NCBI GenBank assembly: GCA_964417785.1
Contig: CAYQJO010000169.1
Location: 1 to 9,506 of the forward strand
Direction: 5' to 3'
Length of the DNA: 9,506 nucleotides
From: DAOTUL01 sp034437435
GTDB taxonomy: Bacteria > Chloroflexota > Anaerolineae > Aggregatilineales > Phototrophicaceae
Below the pieces are notes generated by a model, which worked only from the letters and a program-made list of their open reading frames with translations, ran no database searches and was not told where the DNA came from. Below, piece after piece: positions 1 through 5,555 of this stretch. How positions within the stretch are numbered: position 1 is the stretch's first letter; each line of letters begins with the position of its first letter. The position numbers and the translations under genes are program-made.

Positions 1-31
1 TAATTTAAACACAATCGGCCAGGCTACTCAC

Positions 32-51
32 AAACGTCTCAAATGACGTTT
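32..51. repeat. Short inverted repeat upstream of the Wzz-like gene
   Basis: AAACGTC (32-38) and GACGTTT (45-51) form a perfect 7-bp inverted repeat around a 6-base loop, running into TTTT at 49-52. It could be the end of a weak terminator for a gene left of the window, or a regulatory hairpin. The T-run is too short to call a terminator with confidence. Confidence 0.3.
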
Positions 52-99
52 TAGTCTGTAGCAACGTTGTGCATGATGCAATAGAATAAGTAAGTTGGT

Positions 100-116
100 G
101 TGGTTTATCAAACCAC
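100..116. promoter_or_regulatory. 7-bp inverted repeat just before the Wzz-like start codon
   Basis: GTGGTTT (100-106), ATC, AAACCAC (110-116) is a perfect inverted repeat ending 17 bases before the ATG at 134. A hairpin here would sit in the 5' leader close to the ribosome binding site (AGGATGGA, 123-130), or the site could be an operator. No convincing -35/-10 pair was found in 1-133. The function is inferred from position only. Confidence 0.3.
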
Positions 117-133
117 TATATTAGGATGGAAAA

Positions 134-1690
134 ATGCTCAACTTCAACCTGGATTTCTATTTCCGCGTCATTCGCAAATGGCTATGGCTGGTCATCGTTG
201 TGGCCGTACTGGTGGGTGGCGGCGTTTATTATCTGTTGAATCAACAGGAAAACGAATATAAGACCAGCATTCTGGTCAACGTGGGCAGCTATCTATATGT
301 TCCTAACCCCGATTTCAACGCATTTCGCCTGAGTCAGGAACTCACCGAAACCTACGCCCGTCTGGTGACAACCGATAACATCCTCCAACCGACGATTGAT
401 GCACTGGGGTTGGATGTCAACACGGGCTACATCCGTAAGAAAATCTCAACCGACATTGTGCCGAATACATCCCTGCTGGAAATTGGTATCACCTATCCTG
501 AACCGGAACTGGCCGCCGCAATCGCGAACACACTCGGCGAGCAACTGGCACTCAACAGCACCAGCCTGACCCCACAATTACGCAGTCAGATCAATCTGGC
601 CCAGACACAAATTGATCTGCTCAACGCCCAGTTGAATGACCTGAAAGATCAACTCGATACCACCAACGAACGCCTGAACGCAGCCGAGAATGACGAGGAT
701 CAGGCATTGATCACCAGCCTGACTGCACAACGCAGCAGTCTGATCGATCAGATCAACAACACTGCCGCCACCATTGCTCAGTTCTCGGAAAACATCACCC
801 AGATCGAGCAGGGGTCTACCACAATCACCATCCAGGAAGCCGCGACCATTCCCGATTCCCCGGTCGGTCGCAGTACCATGTTGTTCACGGCCCTGGCCGC
901 CCTGGGTGCGGGGATGGTCGTCGCCGGAGCGACGATCCTGCTGGAAGCGGCTGATACCAAAGTGCGGTCTGAAGATGCTGTTGAGTCCGGCCTGGGAATA
1001 CCGGTTAAGGGGACTGTCCGGACGGGTTCCCGTCGCGCCGTGTTGACCTCCCCACCACAACATGCTCAGACACTGGAAGACTACCAGATGCTTTGCACCA
1101 ATCTGCTGTATAGCAACCACAAAGATCGTCGGGCGGTGTATATCCTCACCAGCCCTACGAAAAACGAGCAAAAAGACAGTGTGATTGCCAATGTGGCGCT
1201 GGCGGCGGCGGATCGGGGTTCACGGGTGCTGCTGGTTGACGCGGACTTACGCAATCCACAATTACACACCCGGATGAATTTGAGCAACGATGTCGGTCTG
1301 GTCGATTTCTTACATCTCACGCTTGATGAACTGAATGATGAAGACGAGCGCAATAAAAAGCTGCGCGAGGTCTTGCAGCAGACGGAAACGGACAATCTGT
1401 CTATTATGACCAGCGGGCCGGTAGGGGCCAATCCTCTGCGGATGCTGGAATCGCCTACGATCATCCACTGGCTGGATATGTTGATGCACACACCCCACTT
1501 CGACATTGTGCTGGTCAACACACCACCGGTACTGCTGTATTCAGATGCATCGGCCCTGGCGGCGAAGTCCGATGTCGATGTGGTCCTGGTCGTGCAGAAC
1601 GCGACAACTCGGATGGGGCATGCACGGGCGGCTCAAGAAAAGATCGTCCAGATCGGCGGGCAAACGGTCGGCATTATCTATGGGCGGTAA
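134..1690 (+). CDS. Wzz-type chain-length determinant fused to a degenerate BY-kinase domain
   Basis: Likely an inner-membrane polysaccharide co-polymerase that sets the chain length of an exported surface glycan. An N-terminal Wzz-like region (about residues 1-110, membrane helix about 17-35) leads into a coiled coil (about 150-228), a second helix (about 247-270) and a cytoplasmic CpsD/CapB-like ATPase domain (about 300-518). Walker A' is intact (VLLVDADLRNP, from V365), as is the SGPxxxNP motif near 427-434. The Walker A position instead reads SPTKNEQKDS: K347 is kept, but the usual GKS/T glycine and hydroxyl residue are Q346 and D348. Walker B reads VLVNTPP, with N462 in place of the usual Asp. 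The protein stops at IIYGR with no tyrosine-rich tail, so I infer a pseudokinase or purely structural role. The ATG follows AGGATGGA at 123-130. Its end overlaps the convergent membrane-protein gene by 13 bp, beside the minus-strand wecE operon. Confidence 0.85.
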   Translation: MLNFNLDFYFRVIRKWLWLVIVVAVLVGGGVYYLLNQQENEYKTSILVNVGSYLYVPNPDFNAFRLSQELTETYARLVTTDNILQPTIDALGLDVNTGYIRKKISTDIVPNTSLLEIGITYPEPELAAAIANTLGEQLALNSTSLTPQLRSQINLAQTQIDLLNAQLNDLKDQLDTTNERLNAAENDEDQALITSLTAQRSSLIDQINNTAATIAQFSENITQIEQGSTTITIQEAATIPDSPVGRSTMLFTALAALGAGMVVAGATILLEAADTKVRSEDAVESGLGIPVKGTVRTGSRRAVLTSPPQHAQTLEDYQMLCTNLLYSNHKDRRAVYILTSPTKNEQKDSVIANVALAAADRGSRVLLVDADLRNPQLHTRMNLSNDVGLVDFLHLTLDELNDEDERNKKLREVLQQTETDNLSIMTSGPVGANPLRMLESPTIIHWLDMLMHTPHFDIVLVNTPPVLLYSDASALAAKSDVDVVLVVQNATTRMGHARAAQEKIVQIGGQTVGIIYGR

Positions 1691-3564
1691 TCACGACAGT
1701 CTATGGTGCTGGTCTGAAGCGCTTCATCCAAAATGATCACCTGATCGAAATGCCCGGCGCGTTCACACAATGTCCGGGCATTATACGGGTCTTGAGGTCC
1801 TGTACGGGGTGTATAAGCGTCATAACCATACGCCGAGACCGCACAACTGGCATCCGGCATCCCATCCAGCAACGCCAATCCTGAAACTGCTGGTGCAACA
1901 AAGGGACCGGCTGAACAGCGGTCCTGCATATCCCAGTAGAGCCGATTGGACTGTGGAATAAACAGAAGCGACTTCTGCTTCACCTCACGCGGCAGTTCTG
2001 CCAGCGATTCCAGAGCAACCATAACCGATGATACAACGACTTCGGGTTTGTTATCCACCATTTCAGCCCGACGAAGTTCGGCATTTTGCCACGCCCCTAC
2101 CAGCATAACGGAACCGATAAAACCTGCAACCGGTATCCAGTAACCGCACATGCGCGGCATGGCGGCCAGCAGAAACGCCAACGCCAGCCAACGCTGGAAG
2201 TTCAGGTAGAAAAAGGGCGCACCACTGATAAACGCAAAAATGGAAACGAACGCAAAGCTGCCCAGGCACAAGGCCAACAGTACTTCGACATCAATTAAAT
2301 GACGCGGTTTCTGGGTCAACCGGTAGAAAACAAATACCCAGGACCAGAAGAAAAAAAAGATAAAAAATGTCGGTTTCCAGGTGTCAGCAATCCTGACCCG
2401 GAAAAAATGGAACAACTCAACCCAGGTATAATTCGGGTCTCCTACTGCAAAGACTGGATAAAGGAATAGAAAGACAATACCCGCCAGAATGGCACCGATC
2501 CACGCATCACGATGGGTTAAAGCCAGACGCAGCAGCAAATATCCCCCGATTCCAAGAAGTAACATGACCTGGGAAATCTTGAGTGCCATCAGACAGGCGG
2601 TGAGTAATGGCAGCAACCCCCAGAGAAACCAGCGCTCATAACGGCGATCCTGCAAAAATGTGACAAAAAGTGATCCTGTTAGAAAAGAAAACGCCACGCC
2701 AATATTCTGTGACTCGCTGCGCACAAAACGCAGCGGGTCAATCCGCCACCCAGCATCCGGCGGCAGAAATGAGAACAACACGATCACGAGCAGTCCCCAG
2801 AAGAGTATCTCTTCGCGCAGTAATCCCTTGATAACATCCGGATACAGAAAGTTCCGCAGTCGTACAGCAAATGTCAGCAGAGCATACAGGGACAACGGTA
2901 CAAATATGACAGGATAACTCAGTGCATAGAATTGTAATGTGGTCGTATTCAGAAGAAGCGATAGGTGGCCGAAAATCCAATGCGTACCGTAATGATAGGG
3001 CATATACGGCAGCCCATCCAGGCCCGTGCTGAACGCATCATAATTGACAATCATGTTGCTCAGGCTGGCGTGGAACAGGTTATCCTGATCCGCTTTTCCC
3101 AACGCGATATGCTCAATCATCAAAGGATGGTGGCGCGGCGTCATGATGGCGGAGACAAAAACTACCGCCACCAGAAGAACAGCCAACCCCCATATGCGCC
3201 GCTGCACCCAGACATAGAGAGTCTCAAGTGCGAGTACAAATCCGGCTATACCAAACACAGGGTACAGGTTCAGCCCGGTATTCCGGACCAACATGCCGCT
3301 GAAAACCAGAACCAAGAGGGTGACGATGACCACCACCGGGTCATCATTCCACCAGGCTATCGTCTTCCAGAGTCGCCGGCGCAGAAATCCGGGCAGTGCA
3401 ACGACCAAAAACAGCAGCGACAGCACCCGCCCAATCGGCACAATCGGGTTATCAAAGCCATCGCGTATCAGATAGTAGTTCAGCGCAAGCGCAACACCGG
3501 CCAGCATCGCAAATATAGTGATAGTCGCCAGTGCGTCCTCTAACCAGGAACGAGTATCTCTCAT
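1678..3564 (-). CDS. Polytopic membrane protein, unknown function, GT-C-like layout
   Basis: I do not recognise a named family. The 628 residues carry about 14-15 hydrophobic helices (for example near 13-30, 43-60, 76-93, 98-120, 123-141, 354-372, 398-415 and 474-491). A long hydrophilic loop (about 144-205) contains DQDNLFHASLSN and GLPYMPYHYGTH. A soluble C-terminal domain (about 495-628) has four cysteines (550, 574, 600, 623) and an IPQSNRLYW stretch near 536-544. Many helices, one large acidic/His-rich loop and a C-terminal soluble domain resemble GT-C-type glycosyltransferases or polymerases, but this is shape only. It starts 9 bp after wecE on the same strand with no clear Shine-Dalgarno, which suggests translational coupling and a role with the same amino-sugar glycan. 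Its TAG stop lies inside the end of the convergent Wzz-like gene. An eight-T run on the coding strand (2351-2358) encodes a Phe-rich helix. Confidence 0.8.
   Translation of the reverse strand: MRDTRSWLEDALATITIFAMLAGVALALNYYLIRDGFDNPIVPIGRVLSLLFLVVALPGFLRRRLWKTIAWWNDDPVVVIVTLLVLVFSGMLVRNTGLNLYPVFGIAGFVLALETLYVWVQRRIWGLAVLLVAVVFVSAIMTPRHHPLMIEHIALGKADQDNLFHASLSNMIVNYDAFSTGLDGLPYMPYHYGTHWIFGHLSLLLNTTTLQFYALSYPVIFVPLSLYALLTFAVRLRNFLYPDVIKGLLREEILFWGLLVIVLFSFLPPDAGWRIDPLRFVRSESQNIGVAFSFLTGSLFVTFLQDRRYERWFLWGLLPLLTACLMALKISQVMLLLGIGGYLLLRLALTHRDAWIGAILAGIVFLFLYPVFAVGDPNYTWVELFHFFRVRIADTWKPTFFIFFFFWSWVFVFYRLTQKPRHLIDVEVLLALCLGSFAFVSIFAFISGAPFFYLNFQRWLALAFLLAAMPRMCGYWIPVAGFIGSVMLVGAWQNAELRRAEMVDNKPEVVVSSVMVALESLAELPREVKQKSLLFIPQSNRLYWDMQDRCSAGPFVAPAVSGLALLDGMPDASCAVSAYGYDAYTPRTGPQDPYNARTLCERAGHFDQVIILDEALQTSTIDCRDYRP
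1749..1782. repeat. 9-bp inverted repeat near the convergent gene ends
   Basis: AATGCCCGG (1749-1757) and CCGGGCATT (1774-1782) form a perfect 9-bp stem with a 16-base loop. It lies inside the 3' part of the membrane-protein gene and 58 bases past the stop of the Wzz-like gene. No T-run follows on the plus strand, so it is at best a weak terminator for the plus-strand transcript. It may simply reflect codons. Confidence 0.3.
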
Positions 3565-3573
3565 GTGGCAGCA

Positions 3574-4710
3574 TTACACTTTGAACTTGAGCAAATGCTC
3601 AATGACGTAATCCTGCTCTTTCTCAGACATATTGTTGTAGAAGGGCAGGCGGAGCAAGGTATCGGCCACCCGTTCGGTGACCGGACAATCGCCTTCTTGA
3701 CCGCCAAACTGCTCACGTCCCACCGTGGAAAGATGCAGCGGTTGGTAATGGAACAGCGCCATGATGCCATAGCGCTTGCAGTGATCGATCAATCGTGTGC
3801 GCGTCTCCAGGTCCGGTAGAATGATATAGTACATGTGATAGGACTGATCGCTGTAATCGGGTACGGTGGGCAGTTGAATGCTGTTTTCGCTGGCCCAATC
3901 CTGCAAGCTGGCATGGTATTTGTTCCAGATGCGCTCACGCCGTGCCTGGATGTCATTACGCGCTTCAAGCTGTGCGTAGAGAAAGGCCGCGATCATATCC
4001 GATGGCAAAAAGCTCGAACCCACATCAACCCAGGTATATTTATCCACCTGTCCGCGCATGAAACGGTTGCGATTGGTACCTTTTTCTCGCAGAATCTCCG
4101 CCTGTTCGATCAGGTGCGGATCGTTGATTATCAGCGCACCACCTTCACCAGCGATGATATTCTTGGTTTCATGGAAACTCTGCGTCGCCAGAGAGCCGAT
4201 GGTCCCGAGGTAGCGCCCTTTGTACCGAGCGAAAAGCCCGTGTGCGTTATCTTCCACGATTTTGAGATCATGTTCGGCGGCGATATCGAGAATCGGGTCC
4301 ATATCGCAGGCGACACCGGCATAATGTACGGGCAGGATGACACGGGTCTTATCGGTGATCCTTTCCTTTATAAGGCGTTCGTCCAGGTTGAGCGTATCCG
4401 GGCGAATATCGACAAATACCGGACGCGCCCCCCGCAGCACAAATGCACTCACCGACGTAACAAACGTAAACGACGGGACAATCACCTCATCGCCCGGTTG
4501 GATGTCCAGCAGCAGTGCTGCCAGTTCCAGCGCATCACTGCAAGAGGTGGTCAGCAGTACACGCGGCACATCCAGCACGCCTTCCAGCAGTGCATGGCAG
4601 CGTTTGGAGAATGTTCCATCGCCGGAGATATGTTCCATATCTTCGATGGCGGCACGGATATAATCGAATTCACGTCCAACCAGATAAGGTCGGTTAAAGG
4701 GTATTTGCAT
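3574..4710 (-). CDS. wecE: dTDP-4-amino-4,6-dideoxygalactose transaminase (WecE/RffA)
   Basis: A cytoplasmic PLP-dependent sugar aminotransferase of the DegT/DnrJ/EryC1/StrS family. WecE converts dTDP-4-keto-6-deoxyglucose to dTDP-Fuc4N, using glutamate as amino donor. From memory it follows E. coli WecE through its whole length (378 versus about 376 residues): the start MQIPFNRPYLVG, TTSCSDALELAALLLDIQPG near 54-73, VHYAGVACDMD near 128-138, the cofactor-binding Asp in VEDNAHG (D154), the SFHETKN motif with the Schiff-base lysine K183, REKGTNRNRF and FRGQVDKYTW-like blocks. The ATG at 4710 is chosen over the in-frame GTG at 4740 because GGGAGGG sits 7 bases before it and family members begin there. 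It is first in a two-gene minus-strand operon and divergent from the Hsp20 gene. Other 4-keto-sugar aminotransferases are possible, but the WecE-like sequence makes Fuc4N the best call. Confidence 0.93.
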   Translation of the reverse strand: MQIPFNRPYLVGREFDYIRAAIEDMEHISGDGTFSKRCHALLEGVLDVPRVLLTTSCSDALELAALLLDIQPGDEVIVPSFTFVTSVSAFVLRGARPVFVDIRPDTLNLDERLIKERITDKTRVILPVHYAGVACDMDPILDIAAEHDLKIVEDNAHGLFARYKGRYLGTIGSLATQSFHETKNIIAGEGGALIINDPHLIEQAEILREKGTNRNRFMRGQVDKYTWVDVGSSFLPSDMIAAFLYAQLEARNDIQARRERIWNKYHASLQDWASENSIQLPTVPDYSDQSYHMYYIILPDLETRTRLIDHCKRYGIMALFHYQPLHLSTVGREQFGGQEGDCPVTERVADTLLRLPFYNNMSEKEQDYVIEHLLKFKV

Positions 4711-4717
4711 GGTATAG

Positions 4718-4724
4718 CCCTCCC
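4718..4724 (-). promoter_or_regulatory. Ribosome binding site that fixes the wecE start
   Basis: On the minus strand GGGAGGG lies 7 bases upstream of the ATG at 4710. The longer GTG start at 4740 would put this site inside the coding region and has no comparable site of its own. Confidence 0.85.
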
Positions 4725-4832
4725 GCACCCATTCTACCACTTTCCTATAGATTTCCTACGCGGCGCATAAGCTTCTCATACGCAGGATGCGTACCATTCA
4801 AGACATAAACGACGAAGAGAAAGACTTCATCT

Positions 4833-4837
4833 GGAGG
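4833..4837 (+). promoter_or_regulatory. Ribosome binding site of the Hsp20 gene
   Basis: GGAGG at 4833-4837 is followed by 7 bases and the ATG at 4845, an ideal spacing that supports this start. Confidence 0.85.
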
Positions 4838-4844
4838 AACAAAA

Positions 4845-5276
4845 ATGACAACTGTCGTTCGCTGGAATCCCATCCGTGAAATGGCCGCCATGCAAAGCGC
4901 AATGGACCGTCTGTTTGAGAACACCTGGCGTGATGTCCGTCCGGAAGGCGACTCGCTGCCGCTGGACGTACACGAGACCAATGAGACCTACACCGTGATC
5001 GCCAGCCTGCCCGGTGTCAACGTCGACGACATCGAAGTCAGCCTGCACGATGGTATCCTCTACATCAAAGCGGAAATTGCCCAGCCGGAGATTGACGAGA
5101 ACACCCGTATCCTGGCCCAGGAGCGCAGTTTTGGCAAATTCAGCCGCAGCATCCGTATGCCGGAGAAAGTCGATGCCGATAATGTCGAGGCCGACTACAG
5201 CAACGGTGTTCTGACGCTGACCCTGCACAAGGCCCCCGAAGCCAAGCCGCGTCAGATCAACATCCGCAGCAACTAA
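4845..5276 (+). CDS. Hsp20/alpha-crystallin family small heat-shock protein
   Basis: An ATP-independent holdase chaperone that forms cytoplasmic oligomers and keeps unfolding proteins soluble until Hsp70/ClpB act. The 143 residues show a short N-terminal arm with amphipathic WNPIREM and MDRLFEN stretches, then an alpha-crystallin domain from about residue 38 (LPLDVHETNETYTV, LPGVNVDDIEV, FSRSIRMPEKVD). The hallmark block ADYSNGVLTLTLHKAPEAK follows, and the protein ends with an I-x-I type tail, INIRSN, which docks on neighbouring subunits. Length and motif order are normal for class A bacterial sHsps. It has its own ribosome binding site and is followed by a strong terminator 23 bases after the stop, so it is probably a single-gene transcript unrelated to the polysaccharide genes beside it. 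Confidence 0.96.
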   Translation: MTTVVRWNPIREMAAMQSAMDRLFENTWRDVRPEGDSLPLDVHETNETYTVIASLPGVNVDDIEVSLHDGILYIKAEIAQPEIDENTRILAQERSFGKFSRSIRMPEKVDADNVEADYSNGVLTLTLHKAPEAKPRQINIRSN

Positions 5277-5299
5277 CACACACTTTCAACACGCATAAG

Positions 5300-5333
5300 A
5301 ACGGCGTCTGGGATGATCCAGACGCCGTTTTTT
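5300..5333 (+). terminator. Rho-independent terminator after the Hsp20 gene
   Basis: AACGGCGTCTGG (5300-5311) and CCAGACGCCGTT (5318-5329) form a perfect 12-bp GC-rich stem with a GATGAT loop, running into six T residues (5328-5333). It ends the Hsp20 transcript and insulates the large surface-protein gene downstream. Confidence 0.93.
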
Positions 5334-5340
5334 GGTTTTC

Positions 5341-5555
5341 ATACCGACCTAAAAATCTATCTCATTGAAAATTAAGCAGAATTTACAAATCTGATTGAAC
5401 AATAATAATATTTTATCTCATGTCACAACACAATTAACCGAATATTCACCTCGTCGTTTTTACTAACTTCACACCTAACAACCGCCTTATTTAGGCCGCA
5501 GATAGGTGTTATTGCTATCGTGGGAAAATCGGTAGACTATTTAGCAGAGGGTTTG
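5341..5555 (+). promoter_or_regulatory. AT-rich leader of the surface-protein gene with possible RNA hairpins
   Basis: This stretch has no gene and is clearly more AT-rich than its surroundings (5345-5465), as expected for a promoter region, though no clean -35/-10 pair stands out. Closer to the gene, ACACCTA (5471-5477) pairs with TAGGTGT (5503-5509), enclosing GCCT (5484-5487) with AGGC (5493-5496). CTATCG (5515-5520) can pair with CGGTAG (5530-5535), with one G-U, around an A-rich loop. AGAGGG (5546-5551) is the likely ribosome binding site for the ATG at 5556. A structured leader is possible, but no known riboswitch class is recognised. Confidence 0.4.

Larger units (their letters stand above)
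4711..4844. promoter_or_regulatory. Divergent intergenic region of wecE and Hsp20, with central inverted repeat
   Basis: This 134-bp gap must hold promoters for both divergent genes. TACGCA (4779-4784), GGA, TGCGTA (4788-4793) is a perfect 6-bp inverted repeat near its middle and may be an operator. I see neither the CIRCE repeat of HrcA nor the HAIR repeat of HspR. No -35/-10 pair is strong enough to place. The plus-strand leader after 4800 is purine-rich and ends in a good ribosome binding site. Confidence 0.4.

Noticed and set aside
2351..2358. Frameshift at the A8 run in the membrane-protein gene
   Set aside because: The frame continues through a normal hydrophobic Phe-rich helix on both sides, so no shift is needed. 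The run is only a place where sequencing errors would be likely.
4711..4740. Upstream GTG start for wecE at 4740
   Set aside because: It adds ten residues absent from WecE homologues and has no ribosome binding site, whereas the ATG at 4710 has GGGAGGG at ideal spacing.
2965..4770. Plus-strand open frames of 192 codons (2965-3543) and 311 codons (3835-4770)
   Set aside because: They lie opposite the membrane protein and wecE, both well supported, and give low-complexity products rich in His, Arg and Gln.
4741..4844. HrcA (CIRCE) or HspR (HAIR) operator upstream of hsp20
   Set aside because: Neither consensus inverted repeat is present on either strand. Only the unrelated TACGCA/TGCGTA dyad is seen.
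5471..5535. Cyclic-di-GMP (GEMM-type) riboswitch before the adhesin
   Set aside because: The conserved GEMM core and tetraloop-receptor sequences could not be found, only generic hairpins.
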